Source: Asterias amurensis (Eukaryota > Echinodermata > Asteroidea > Forcipulatida > Asteriidae). Taken from it: a stretch of DNA of 64,000 nucleotides. Under the pieces are notes generated by a model. The model was not told the DNA's origin. It made no database searches and saw only the letters and a list, made by a program, of their open reading frames with translations. The number at the start of each line of letters is the position of its first letter. Position 1 is the first letter of the stretch. The position numbers and the translations under genes are program-made. The DNA lies in the NCBI RefSeq assembly GCF_032118995.1, contig NC_092666.1:6770501-6834500 (forward strand), given 5' to 3'. Shown here piece after piece: positions 22,325 to 35,226 of the stretch.

Positions 22325-22668
22325 GGTGTCGTGGCCGAGCGGATAAGAGCACCCAACTCAAGCACTTATGTGCTTCTATTCAGCAGAGTGTGGGTTCCAA
22401 TCCCGGTCATGACACTTGTGTCCCTGTGCAAGACACTTAACTATAATTGCTTCTCTCCACCCAGGGGTAAATAGGTACCTGTGAGGGCAGAGGTGGTTCT
22501 TGTGACTGATTTAGCGGAGTAGCGCTTATTAATGTTGCACAGGCTGTTTACTCCCCAGGGAGCTGAAATGGTCTAAGGAATGAATTAAGGTCTAGTGACC
22601 AGGGGTAATATTGTTGGAAGCGCTTTGAGGCGCCCAACGGGTATGAAAAGCGCTAATATTTAAAAAAG
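22325..22668 (+). repeat. tRNA-derived SINE, type 1 (unit 1)
   Basis: Duplicate of 5838-6180. Its B box has changed to GGTTCCAATCC, which would weaken polymerase III binding. Confidence 0.85.
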
Positions 22669-24327
22669 AGGTTAAAGTATGTTATGTTTTTTATTTATTT
22701 CCTGGTGGTTTTAACTTAAAAGTGTAAAGAACAAAAAACAGTTTGAGAAGGATTGCAGACTTTGGACTAAATTAATTGGAGAGCCACAGAAAGACCTTAC
22801 CCAGTTCTTTGATCAATAGATAGGAAAACTCAATCAATCTTAACCAGTGATAATCATGTACGTATAAACAATTGTTTCAATTCCTTCCTTATGACATTTA
22901 TTGAGACTCCCTCCTTGCAAAACAAATAGAAGAAAGTTCTCTTTTGTTCCAGTGGCAGCCAGATGAAGTTTTGCACTTGTTTTCAAACATTTTTGTGTGC
23001 GGGATGTCAGCTATTTGGAGGTCTGGCTCGCCACTGTTTATCTGTTTACACTGTATCTGTATACTTTGTTATTTGTTGTTCTTTTTTACTCATGTATCGT
23101 AGGAGGTCCTGTTTTCAAGGTGTCCCTAAAATCGTGGCAAATCTTTTACCTCTCTGTGCACGATGTAAACAGTCCCTTGATACAATGTTTGTGGTTTTAC
23201 TTGCCAAGCAAAGAGTCTCCTCTCCCTTGACCAAAACTTAGAAACACATAAGGCTCCCCTAGTTTTGCACTTGGAATGCAAAAAGTTTGGTATTTTAGGC
23301 ATTTCTACAAGGTATAAATATATGTCATACTGTTGAGGCCATAAAAAACAATTTGCCCACCGAAAAAAATTCATCAAACACTATTTCAATTCACAATTCA
23401 CGATGATTAAGTCATGTCACTGAACATTATACTAAGCATTCTGGGAAAAAGAAACAGAGGCTTAAAGAAGCCATGTGCCTTGTATCATTTTCTAATATTT
23501 TTGGAGAATTTTTGTTTTAACCGTCATATAAATATTATTATTAATAATATTAAAATTTAAACATCGGCTCTGTTATTCAATTATCACTGTTTATTTATAC
23601 GCTTTATTATAAATGTTAAGGAAATGTTTTGTTTTTTTGCCAATTACCATGGTTATTTTTTAAAAGGTCATAAAAAATATTTTTAATAAAATGTAGACAA
23701 CTGTTGGCTATAGAGTCATAAACAGAGTCAAACAGAACACTTGTAGTCACTGCAAATGTTTCTACCACGTATGGCCTCACCGGGAAACCATACTTTCTCG
23801 TTTGCCTTGAAAACAGGAAAAACTCAAAACAAATGGGACCAGGACTTGAAGTCATCGAAGATCGGTGTGTGGTGTGAACATTTCAATGTCCATCAAGTTT
23901 TAATATATGTTTGTATACTACATTCATATAACCAAATAAAGATAATTAGTAGGGCATCGATTGATATATGGCATCACTATTTCTTTGCCAATTCAAAGAA
24001 AAAGACATAATACCGTGAAAACAGGTAAGAGGAGGATCATTCAATAAATGTTTTTTAAATGTAATTACATGTAATTGCTGTGGTTTCAACCACTTTTTAC
24101 ATTTTGTGCTTATTGTCATTTTGTCAAATAATCTTTATATTTTTTTAAATAATTGTATTTGTCTATTTATAATCATAACTGTATTTGTTTTTATATGGAG
24201 CTAGCTAACTGATGTAATTGTCTTTTGAGGATGATTAAAGTTTTTTTTTTTAATTGTATTAAATTCAATGAGGCACACGACAATTACTATTTCTTCATCC
24301 ATGCCGTATTATTTAAAAGCTCCAGGC
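22669..24327. other. Intergenic spacer, no gene seen
   Basis: Counterpart of 6181-7875, with a deletion of about 100 bases of AT-rich sequence near 23620 and an insertion near 23920-23970. Confidence 0.45.
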
Positions 24328-24808
24328 AGTGGACACTACTATTGGTAATTACTCTCAGAATAATTACAATTAGCATAAAACCTTAATTGGTAACGAGTAA
24401 TGGGGAGAGGTTGGTAGTAAAAAACATTGTGAGTAACGGCTCCCTCTGAAGTGACGTACGTAGTTTTCGAGAAAGAGGTAATTTTTCCCCGAATTTGATT
24501 TCAAGAAATCAGAATTAGAATTAGAGGTCTCAAAATCAAGCATCATAACGCATATCCCACCTTGTTGAGCTGTTAATGGCTCCGCTTTAAACATCGGTCT
24601 CACCACTGGATGGCGACAGATGAGACCGATGTTAAAAGCGGAGCCATTGACAGCTAAACAAGGTGGGCGACAAGGGTTTTTTTCCTTCCATCATCATCTC
24701 GCAAATTCAATGACCAATTGAATTAAAATTATCACAGGTTTGTTACTTTGTGCATATGATGATAATATTGAGATACACCAAGTGTGAAAACTGGTCTTTG
24801 ACAAAGGT
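24328..24808. mobile_element. MITE family AGGCAGTGGACAC with nested hairpin (unit 1)
   Basis: Counterpart of 7876-8440. The hairpin lies at 24552-24675, and unit 1 lacks about 70 bases near 24765 that are present at 8333-8400 in unit 0. Confidence 0.7.
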
Positions 24809-26364
24809 TTTCGAGTCTTTTTTAAATCTCAACACCTGCTCGATATTCGCACCCACTTCTAAAACTAAAGTTTTTACAAGAAGGGGTGATAAACTTTAAA
24901 TTATGTACTTACCATACTCCAAATTATGATAATCTGAAGATGTGTACAGTGTAGGCAATGGGGAGTTTTTTCAAATCAATGTGTAACTTTGGTCTACGCC
25001 CAGCCTATGAAAAATCCAGACACTGACTGTTTGGCAATAATTATTTCCAACCCTATTTTTTTATTTCCGCAGAGGACATTGACCTTGTCGTCGACAGAGG
25101 GCGGTACTTTTTGTAGTACCGTGACTGAAAAGTTATGAGGGTGCTCCACATTAAAATAAAACTCCCATGTATAAATGTTTTGTAATGCTAAAATATAAAA
25201 CAATTCTCATAAAATATTTTAAAGTCTCTTAAAACCCAGTCAGATAAATTTAGACCCCTAAACTTGTTATTTATATTAAATTGTTTGCACGTCAGAATTT
25301 TCGATTTTTCTTTTTTTAACTTGCCGCCAGTTTTAATGAGGCAATCCTACATTTCGCAAGCTAAATAGGACAAACTTTTAAAAACCAAACTTATCATCTC
25401 CTCAGAAACTGAAAACTCACAACACTATGTTGTGATCTATCTCAATCCTTTCTCACTCTCGAGCCTACTCCTTTTTCATTATTACAAGAAGTAGGTAGGA
25501 AACACGGCATTTAATGGACATGTTTTAAAAGCAAGACTTGGTAGGGGCATTAGGGGGGAAGGGGGGTGGTGAAAATGAACTCTACTTCTTTTTGAAATAC
25601 TTGACTCGAGTTATAAAAATAGATGGCCCCTCCACCACACAATCATTTTTCGCTAATTCCCAAAGGAACTTTTTTTTTTACAAAATGAAAACTCGAATAT
25701 CGAACCTATGTTCTGAGCTTGCAAGGTGGTAAACTGTGCAAGAATGTAGGATAACAAACTCGCGATCGGTGAAATAGTCAAAGGAGCAAGTAAGAAGTGA
25801 CCAGTAATCACACGTAGGCCTGATGGGTAGGTCTTACGTCCTCACAAAGAAAATAGTTTTCTTCTCAGCGATGACAAACTCTCAATTTCCAAAATTTGTT
25901 TACTAAAACGAGTTTCAAAGGCCGAGTTGCTTATTTAACGATATTCAAAATCAATTCTTTTTCATGTAATCACTTAAACAAAACTCAAATAATCTGAATT
26001 TCACTTTGTCAGAATCGAAATTGTCAAAACTCCTTTGAAATCCAGCTGTATATATGGAATATACAAGTGAATCAAACGTCTCTTTCGATTGTAGATAACA
26101 AGAATCATTTAAGTTATGGCTAATCTTGTACTTAGTGAGGGATAACAATAAGAAATCAATAATAGTAACATGGGACACTGAAAGAAAAAACCTCACACAA
26201 ATAATTTCCATACAAAACTTCAAGAATAAGTTGGTGTTTTATTCTCTTGAGAAAATAGAATAAGCTGTTGCAAACAACTTACCAACCAAGTGGAAAAAAA
26301 ATAGTTAATGGCCTGACATTTCGACCTAAGCCGAGTCTTATTCTTTTATTCTCTCATTACATTC
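24809..26364. other. Intergenic spacer, no gene seen
   Basis: Counterpart of 8441-9979; short frames differ between the copies. Confidence 0.45.
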
Positions 26365-26625
26365 ACTCTAAAAATCCTATGTCAGAATTGACCCGGATTT
26401 GGGTCCCAGGGGGCCAGACCCATTTATGGGCCTGTTTGACCCGGAATCCGTGTCAATGTGACTCGGAATCCGTGTCATTGTGACCAGAAGATTGGTTAAA
26501 TGCGGGGATTTTGAATCGTATTCCGGGACACATTGACACGGATTCCGGGTCAAACTGACCCAGAAATGGGTCTGGCCCCCTGGGACCCAAATCCGTGTCA
26601 ATTCTGACCCGGGAGTTTTTAGAGT
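26365..26625. mobile_element. Fold-back element rich in GACCCGG (unit 1)
   Basis: Counterpart of 9980-10240 with the same inverted arms. Confidence 0.65.
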
Positions 26626-27346
26626 GTTCTACAACAGTTCAATAGGCAAGGTAATGAGAGTGTAATTTTTCTTAGCATTGTACCTTACATACACTCGCCT
26701 CAATGAAAAGGAACATGAATAACAAAACTATAAACAACACTATTTCATCAGTCAACATAAATAATCTGTAGATATATTTTATCAAGGAGTTAAAGGAACA
26801 CAGTGCATTGGATCGGTCGAGTTGGTCATTGAAAAGCGTTTGAAGCCGTTTGTTATGAAATGCATATTGGTAAGAAATATATTTTAAAAGTAGAATATAA
26901 TGATCCATACAAGTATCACTCGAAATTGCTGATCATTAGTTACCAATTAATAGTAACATTAATAATAGCTGCATTTATGTAGCGTTTTTAAACGTATTAA
27001 AATACAAGGTTTCTAAGCGCTGTTAGTGTTACAGATAAGTGTAAAATAGAAGACATAATTCTACGTTAGATGATAATACATGTAGCTTATACTGAAATCT
27101 TTGTCTTTAAAGTTAATATTCCAAATAAGTTCTTCTACACGAACAAATGACCAATTATAAATCTACATGTTTAGTGTAAATTTATTTTCATTGATAATAG
27201 TGTCAACTGTCAACCAACTGCTGCCTGAAATACTACCATTAACCAGAGACCATGAACCAATCGGGGACAATCTTGGATGTATGGCAAAAAATTATCCCCA
27301 ACATTTGGTTCTTATATAATTGGCAATCAAAAGTCTTTCTATTTAA

Positions 27347-27700
27347 AGGCAGTGGACACTATTGATATTACTCAAAATGATTATTAGCATAAAACCTTAC
27401 TTGGTAATGAGAAATGGGGGGAGGTTGATAGTAAAAAAAACATTGTGAGAAACGGCTCCCTCTGAAGTGACGTAGTTTTCGAGAAAGAAGTAATTTTCCA
27501 CGAATTTGATTTCAAGACCTCAGATTTAGAATTTGGGGACTCGAAATCAAGCATCTGAAAGCAAACAACTTAGTGTGACACAGTGTTTTGTTCTTTCATT
27601 GAGCTCAAATTTTCACAGATTTGTTATTTTATGCATGTTGAGATACACCAAGTGAGAAGACTAACTGGTCTTTGACAATTACCAATAGTGTCCAGTGTCT
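27347..27700. mobile_element. TTAA-type MITE, family AGGCAGTGGACAC (unit 1)
   Basis: Flanked by TTAA at 27343-27346 and 27701 onward. It corresponds to 10945-11284. Confidence 0.85.
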
Positions 27701-27916
27701 TTAAACATGCCCACAATCCATGTCAAAGGATTTACAAGTATTTATAATCATATAAGAAGATAAACCATTCATAGGTTGGTTTTGATCTGTTTGTTGGAAA
27801 CTATAGAGGATCGGAATGACTGTGCTCTTCAAATAAAATAGTATCACGCTTTTTTAAATCCTACCTTTCAACTAGAAATACTACGGTGTGTCTTTAATTA
27901 TTAATGAATACCCTAG

Positions 27917-28249
27917 AGGCACTGGACACTATTGGTAATTACTCAAAAATAATTATAATCATACTTGGTAACGAGCAATGGAGAGCTGTTAGTAGTAAAA
28001 GACTTTGTGAGAAACGGCTCCCCCTCTGAAGTAGCATAGTTTTTGAGAAGGAGTAATTTCTCAGTAAAATGTTTGAATTGATTTCGAGACCTCACACTCG
28101 AGGTCTCGAAATCGAACACCGAAAGCACACAACTTCGTGTGAGAAGGGTGTTTTGATCCATCCATTATTATCTCCACTTTGACTACCAATTGAGTTCAAT
28201 TTTTCACAGGTTTATTATTTTGTGCAATTTCCAAAGGTGTCTAGTGTCT
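27917..28249. mobile_element. TTAA-type MITE, family AGGCACTGGACAC (unit 1, second)
   Basis: Counterpart of 11502-11834. It includes an inner palindrome, gatttcgagacctcacactc followed by gaggtctcgaaatc. Confidence 0.75.
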
Positions 28250-28564
28250 TTATTATAAGAAAACTCAGTCTAGATCAGGGTGCTACATCTAGACAACCAC
28301 AAAAGTGAACATAATAAATTAAGTTGGAATGCAAGGTAGATTGGAATTGAAGTTTCCAAATTCTTCTTGACCATTTGATTTTTGTCTAATTCCATGTTTG
28401 GTCAAGGTCTTCTTGGTACTCGACTTTTATTGTAGAACTAGAAAAAGTTGCCTTTAGTAATTGAAATATTACACCAGATGTTTGTTTATATTTAACTGGA
28501 TACTTGTCTATTTCATGTCTTGTTTTGTTCTACCAAAGTAACTTAACTCCATAACTCTGGGGAA

Positions 28565-28979
28565 GTGTCGTGGCTGCGCAGCTAAGAGCACCGAATTCAA
28601 ACTCTGGTATTACTGATCAGCAGAGTGTGGGTTCGAATCCCCAGCCGTGACACTTGTGTCCTTAAGCAAGACACTGAACCATTGGTTTGTCTTTCGGATG
28701 GGATGTAAAGCCGTTGGTCCCATGGGTTGTGTAACGCATGTAAAAGAACCCAGTGCACTAATTGAAAAGAGAAGGGGTTCTCCCCAGTGTTCCTGGCTGT
28801 GGCTGCTGTATGCGCCCTAGCACCTTGTAAACCCTTATAAGGTGCTACATAATTGGGTCTCAGAATTCATCACTGCAATAACCTATATTTCTGAAAGTTT
28901 GTATTACTCAGCGCCTTGAGTACCTCATTGGTAGATACATGTACGTGCGCTATATAAGCCTCTGATATTATTATTATTA
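28565..28979 (+). repeat. tRNA-derived SINE, type 2 (unit 1)
   Basis: Counterpart of 12151-12570, with an intact B box GGTTCGAATCC and an (ATT)n tail. Confidence 0.85.
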
Positions 28980-29041
28980 CATCCCAACACAAATAAAGTT
29001 CACATCATGACAGCAGAGATAGCTTACAGTATTCGTTTTAA

Positions 29042-29420
29042 AGGAACGTTACAGAATTGGTAAGAAACAAAATTGTGAAGATCACAGGTTTACATAAAAC
29101 TTACACGGTCTAATGATGATGATAGTAGAAAACATCCTGTGAAATATTATTGTCTTTAAATGTCATATATTTGTTGAGGAATAAATTATTTCGTGTTTGG
29201 AGTTTATCGCTCAGTGAGCGTTTTATTCATTTTTCTTTTTGCATCGATGTAATGCAAAAAATGTGATTTGGTTTTTCACTATTTTCTCGGATCCAGATGG
29301 CCAATCGATCTCAAACTTCTACAGGTTTATTAGTTTATATTACATATCTGGTGGATTACATAAAGTGCTTACACTGCCAGCAACTGTTTTGTCAGCAAAA
29401 CCAATTCTGTAAAGTTCCTT
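29042..29420. mobile_element. TTAA-type MITE, family AGGAACRTTACAG (unit 1, spacer)
   Basis: Counterpart of 12633-13015. Confidence 0.75.
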
Positions 29421-30402
29421 TAGTCTAATTTAAAAGAATATCTTTCCCTCAACTTAGCAGAGAGCACAATTGTACTTGGCTTTAAATACACAGACAGTGA
29501 AACTTCATTTACCTTGAACTACATCTAATTGCATTCTTGTATAAATCTGTTAGTGTTTAGTTATAACAAAAAATAATAGAAGTTCTAAAAATATACATCA
29601 GATTTGCCTTTATTTACACACACACATAAGAGATGATGACATGATGCTTAACTCCTGCACCACGTTTCTGTCAATGTATTAACACAACCAGGGCCCAATT
29701 TTAATTCCATGGTTTAACTTTTAAGAAAGTTGTTCCCGTTGCATTCAGACAGCACTGCGTAAAACCCGATACAATTTATCTTTGGTTTTAAGAGGTCAAA
29801 GCAAACTTGACCCCGTTCCTCTAACATCTGGTTTATTGTCTTGTTCATTGGTCACAGTGTGTTTACGTAATGATTACGGAGGTCGATGGGTCGTCTGTTG
29901 TGAGTGAAACCGGATATGGTCTTTTTTATTCTGTCCACACAGTGTTAAAAGAAAAACCTGAAAGCGGTTTCAAGATAAACCCCCTCGCTGGACGGTCTAT
30001 GTTTTGTGGGTTGAACTCGATTCGGTCTTACTTTAGACACACAGAGTTGAACTTGATCAGGTTGAACCATGAGTTCAACCAACTTTAGTACTGTGTCTGA
30101 ACGTACATTATGAACGCGGTGCAAGACTAGCCAACTTGAATGCGCGCATTCGTGTGACAAAGGGAAAAAACATCTTCCCATGAATGGAGGGGAAGGAGTT
30201 GTGTATGTTTATTGTGAAACTTGCTGTTCGTTTTCTGTATTAGAGATGATGTCGTTATTTGGCTTTTGATGATTATAGGCAAAATTATAAGCCACGGGTT
30301 CAACTTCAGTGGTGTGTTATATTTGAGTGTATTCACCTATAAGGACATGAAGAAGTCAGAGCCATGGGACACTTGATCAACTGCTGCTCAACAAGAATCA
30401 AT
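29421..30402. other. Downstream region of gene B
   Basis: Counterpart of 13016-14027; no gene is seen. AATAAA on the minus strand at 30208-30213 is a candidate poly(A) signal. Confidence 0.35.
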
Positions 30403-30520
30403 TCAACCACTTAGTTGGGCAGTGCAATTTGTATTTGTCACAGCTTCGGAACATCATGCTCAGCTTATGAAGGTTCTTCCATCTTCTTTAGTGATGGTAC
30501 CCATATTATTGCAGCGGAAC
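30403..30520 (-). pseudogene. Relic LRR repeat downstream of gene B
   Basis: Counterpart of the relic at 14028-14165; segments of the 168-bp LRR unit are recognisable but broken. Confidence 0.5.
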
Positions 30521-30718
30521 CAGCCAAAGGTTTCGTTCATCTCGATGTATTGATAATACCTTACACCATGTACATTAGAACATGGAAGGAAGGATGCAGT
30601 GCAGAGTGTTGTAGAGTCACCATTACATCATGCATGAGGACCGTTGAGGTTTAGCTTGTCTTAAAGCTAGCCGTCTTTTTCACAAATTTTTCAAAATCTT
30701 TGGATCATCCATTGAGAA

Positions 30719-31270
30719 TTATTCATTTATGACCAAATGGGGCAAACCACGCCATGCATTATCAATATGTGTAACATCTTCATCTTCAAGTAAACAGAAG
30801 CTCAAGTAAAGCTTCTGAAGGTTCTCCATCTTCTTGAAGTGATGGGCCCATGATGCAGCAGAACCACCAAGGGATCTATTTTCTGAAAGATCCAACTCAA
30901 CCAAGTTGGGAAGATCACACAGTGCAGGATCAATATGTGTCATATCTTCACTCGTCAAAAAAGGGAACCTCAAGTAAAGCTTCTGAAGGTTCTCCATCTT
31001 CTTGAAGTGATAGGCCCATGATGCAGCAGAACCACCAAGGGATTCATTTTCTGAAAGATCCAACTCAACCAAGTTGGGAAGATCACACAGTGCAGGATCA
31101 ATATGTGTCATATCTTCACTCGTCAAAAAAAGGAACCTCAAGTAAAGCTTCTGAAGGTTCTTCATCTTCTTGAAGTGATGGGCCCATGATGCAGCAGAAC
31201 CACCAAGTGATTTATTTTTTCTTAAGATCCAACTCAACCAAGTTGGGCAGATCACACAGTGCAGGATCAA
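30719..31270 (-). CDS. Gene B exon 5, distal LRR block (+1 frame)
   Basis: Encodes the last LRR double units (KSLGGSAASWAHHF, TSEDMTHIDPALCDLPNL) and ends ...GLPHLVINE with TAA at 30719. It is joined to the upstream block by a one-base insertion in an A-run near 31214-31221, so it is out of frame as assembled. The first residues (MILHCVICPTWLSWILR) are a frame-shifted reading of the normal repeat. If the extra base is an assembly error, the gene B LRR region is continuous. Confidence 0.75.
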   Translation of the reverse strand: MILHCVICPTWLSWILRKNKSLGGSAASWAHHFKKMKNLQKLYLRFLFLTSEDMTHIDPALCDLPNLVELDLSENESLGGSAASWAYHFKKMENLQKLYLRFPFLTSEDMTHIDPALCDLPNLVELDLSENRSLGGSAASWAHHFKKMENLQKLYLSFCLLEDEDVTHIDNAWRGLPHLVINE

Positions 31271-33718
31271 TATGTGTCATATCTTCACCTGTCAATAAGC
31301 AGCCATTCAAGACAAGCTTCTGAAGGTTCTCCATCTTCTTGAAGTGATGGGCCCATGATGCAGCACAACCACCAAGGGATCTATTTTCTGAAAGATCCAA
31401 TTCAACCAAGTTGGGCAGATCCCACAGTGCAGGAACAATATGTGTCATATCTTTACCTGTCAATGAGCAGCCAATCAAGAAAAGCCTCTGAAGGTTCTTC
31501 ATCTTCTTGAAGTGATGGGCCCATGATGCAGCAGAACCACCAAGGGATCCATTTATCGAAAGATGCAACTCAACCAAGTTGGGCAGATCACACAGTGCAG
31601 GAGCAATATGTGTCATATCTTCACCTGTCAATAAGCAGTCACTCAAGAAAAGCCTCTTAAGGTTCTTCATCTTCTTGAAGTGATGGGCCCATGATGCAGC
31701 AGAACCACCAAGGGATCCATTTATCGAAAGATCCAATTTAACCAAGCTGGGCAGATCACACAGTGCAGGAGCAATATGTGTCATATCTCCACCTGTCAAT
31801 GAGCAGTAATTCAAATTAAACGTCATAAGGTTCTCCATCTTCTTGAAGTTATGGGCCCATGATGCAGCAGAACCTCCAAGGGATTCATTCATCGAAAGAT
31901 CCAACTCAACCAAGTTGGGCAGATCACACAGTGCAGGAGCAATATGTGTCATATCTTCACCTGTCAATGAGCAGCAAATCAAGACAAGCCTCTTAAGGTT
32001 CTTCATCTTCTTGAAGTGATGGGCCCATGATGCAGCAGATGAGGCTGCTCCTGATAAAGCAGAATATTCTTCAGTACTCTCTTTCAATTTGCACAAAACC
32101 AACTTCACCTTTGAAAGATTCGTCATTAAGCTCATAGAGTCTACCAAATCTGACATACACCCACCCAAGTGACAATCAAATATCCCTACTGACTGTACCT
32201 TCTCAAGATAATCAGTTTGTTTGTTTTCCACTGTGCATGTGTGAACATTTCTAAGCAAATATGTGAATGAGTTAAGAGTGTCCCTGTTCCAACCATTAAT
32301 GTCTATATGATCTGTTAGAACAGACTTCATGAACTCCACTGGGGGTAAATCTTTTGTCTGACCCTCAAAGTAGTAGTCAAGGCCGATTTCCATCCAGCCT
32401 GGTACTTTAGCAAGTGTTTGTAAAATGCTATTTGTACATGTCATGTTGTCACCAGCACAAAACCGCAAAATATAATGAAAGTCACCACTTCTAGAACTGA
32501 TCATTTTATCCAGGCTCTTTTGGAATTCCACCGGGTCTGTTTCTAACAAGCTTTGTAAGTATTTACCAGCACAACACTCTTGAAAAGTCTTATGAAGGAA
32601 TTGAATGCTGTTGAGACTTTTCATTCCCTTCAAGACCTTTTGTCTTGTAAGAATACCTGCTTTTATGGCAGATTCAAGCACATTTGGTTCAAACACTTGC
32701 TCAGGAAAAGCAAGCTGTTGTTCTGGAGCAAGAAGACCAAGCAAGGCAATCTTTCCAAGTTCATTTGTTACTTTTGATATCTCATTTGATGACATATCAG
32801 TTTTTCTGTGAAATATGTACTCCAATGCCTCACTGTAGATACGAGACATTGTTTCTGGGAGTTTAGAATCCTCTCTCCACAAAATGCACATCAACAGAAG
32901 TAGCATTGGACTCTTTGCCAAATCAGATAAAGCATTTGAGGATTTGATCCTCCGAATAAGCCCTTCTGCTTTGTCATGTTCATCCGAGTAAAATCTCTTC
33001 ACATACTTCTTGATATCTTCACTATCAAAACCTTCAACCTTGACCTGTGTGAAAGGCTCTTGAATTAATGATCTTGTCACTAATTTATCATAGTGAGAGG
33101 GGCGAGTGGTAACTACAACAAAACACTCTCTGTCTTTCTTACGGTTCAGGATCTTTAGAATTGAACCAAATAAGGCTTTATCAAGGGCACGGGTCTTCAA
33201 CTCATCAAAGCCATCAAACAAGAACAGTACTTTCTCTTGATTGTGACTGATAAAAGAACTCAACGAGTTCTTATCTACACTTGTTACTCCGCTTAAAAGT
33301 TGGTCAAAAATTGAGTCAACTAGCTCTGTGCTTTGTTCAACTGCACTCATTCTTATAACAAATACAAGCTCAAACTGCTGCAGTGCTTCACCACATGCCC
33401 AATCATAAGCCATCTTATCAATGAGGGTAGACTTCCCTCTACCAGCTAACCCACTCAAAACAGCCTGATTTTTGCAATCACCATCTCTTGTTTTCTGAAG
33501 GAAAATATCCTTATATGACTCCAGTTTCTTTCCAGATTTCTCCAATGTTAATTCTGTAAAGATATCTTTGATGTGTTTCGTGTCATCATCCTCCCATGGT
33601 ATCAGTTTCACATAGCTACCTGTTTTCCTATAATGAGTTCTTATTGCCTTTCCACAACTCTTTGCAGCGACCTGGGCTGGATCGTTTGTCGAATGGGCTC
33701 CTTGCACACTTCCATCAT
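31212..33718 (-). CDS. Gene B exon 5, NACHT NTPase and proximal LRRs
   Basis: About 830 residues are in frame. Walker A GLAGRGKST is at about residues 86-94, Walker B KVLFLFDGFDEL at about 159-170, the TTRPSHYDKL segment at about 201-210, and FLHKTFQECCAGKYL at about 370-384. The LRRs have 168-base DNA units with landmarks from 32019 down to 31347. The exon follows the acceptor TTTACAATCAG at 33719. No ATG precedes the domain in frame, so the start must come from an upstream exon. The block ends LVELDLKKK and stop owing to the A-run insertion. It differs from gene A at scattered positions, such as AEGLIRR for AAGLIRR. Its role is as a cytosolic oligomerising sensor by family; the ligand is unknown. 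Confidence 0.9.
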
Positions 33719-34132
33719 CTGATTGTAAACAAAAAACATGATATGGAACAATTAATCTTGATTCATAAATACGCCCCTTACAGTTTCTCTTCTCCTATTG
33801 GTGGAGAGCGCGTCACAAGGGGGTGTTTAAACGGTCGATAAGGACCAGCTGGAGCTGTTTATAACCAGCTGGCTTCCGCGAGTCGGGCGCGCGTGTACAC
33901 CAATATATCACGCAGAACGCACAATTCATAGCTATTAGTAACAGCGCGTAATCTATTTCTAAGCGCGCGCGCGTAAGCTATTTCTAAGCGTGTGCATACA
34001 CACAACCCACGTGCATGAAACAGATTCTTCACAAAGTTTTTGACAAAAATACTTCAAACCTCGAATTTTCATTGTCAAAGTGTCTATAATTGTATTGTTT
34101 TAACGTCTTTTAACAAAAGGGCATTTATGAAT

Positions 34133-34280
34133 GAGAATAAAAGAGTAGTGACTCAATCATAAACGTCCGTTTAAAACCTTGCAGGATCGTTGCCGTGTGA
34201 TAAAGGCCCTATCACACGGCAACGACCTTGCCGGTTTTAAACGGCCGTTAAAGAACTCGTCGCTACCCTTTTATTCCCTT
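34133..34280. repeat. Hairpin-forming inverted repeat (intron 4 of gene B)
   Basis: Counterpart of 18668-18836; here the arms pair more fully (gccctatcacacggcaacga against tcgttgccgtgtgataaagg). Confidence 0.65.
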
Positions 34281-34455
34281 ATTTAAATTGTTTCACTTGG
34301 CTGCTTGGAGGTTTTTTTAGGAATCACAAACGATATCTGCATCCATTTATTGTTTGCATTACTTGGGTATGTTGACTATTTAGTAAAGCTAACCTGCAAT
34401 CATGTCTCATCTTGTCCCAAGTTGACCATCACAAGAAATGACACCATGTACTTAC

Positions 34456-34557
34456 CTGAGGTTTTGGGTTGTATTGACGTTCCACTGGCAGTGGCAGTAG
34501 CTTGGGAGGAGTCAACTAGCTTTGGAATCTTCGGTGGAGTGCACTCTTGGTCAGATC
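34456..34557 (-). CDS. NLR exon 4 of gene B (34-residue linker)
   Basis: The acceptor is CTGTCTTGTAG and the donor CTCAG|GTAAGT. The 102-base exon reads GSDQECTPPKIPKLVDSS and on to SGTSIQPKTS. It is rich in S, T and P and has no domain; it is probably a flexible linker before the NACHT domain. Confidence 0.65.
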
Positions 34558-34907
34558 CTACAAGACAGTTTAAAGGGCATGTTTGATGATCAAATATCAA
34601 CATATCATTGTTTTATTTTCATCAATGTATAAAAACAAACAAAGTTTAAGGAAAGCCCATAAGATACTGGCAATCTTTCGCACGCAATGAAATTTTAGGT
34701 CTAAACTGGGAGTGTCATGACGGGGGCCCACATTAATTTCAGAGATTTCTTGATGCTGCAAGCCTCATTATCAAATCATTGCCACCAAGGCCCTTTCAGC
34801 AGAAACTGCCAGAAAAAAAAAAAAACAGCAAAATTCTTCTCTTAATGATAAGTGTGGGTATAATAATGACTATCTCAGATTTGACATGTTTTGGTTGAGT
34901 AAATTAC

Positions 34908-34988
34908 CTGTTGGTTTTACTGCTGAATCCAAAGCTCGTTTCTGTTGTAAAGTGGCAGTTAGTTTCTCCAATGCAGGTAAAATATTCT
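34908..34988 (-). CDS. NLR exon 3 of gene B (27-residue helix)
   Basis: Same exon as 19344-19424: the acceptor ends in CTTCCAG, the donor is ACAG|GTAATT, 81 bases, phase 1 on both sides. Confidence 0.65.
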
Positions 34989-35226
34989 CTGGAAGACAAA
35001 GTTAAAGAAAGAAATAACGGTTATTAAGATTAGATGATAAATTATAGAGAAAACTCTTGAGTAGCTGAACTATTTACAAGCAAAATGTAGCACAATGGAT
35101 GCACAATCTGGATACATATCAAGAAACCTCACTCCATGATGTATTAAATTCAGTACTAGCTCATTTTACAGACAATATTTTTGATGGTGTAACTGCGAAC
35201 CTCATCACAATATATATTATTATAGT

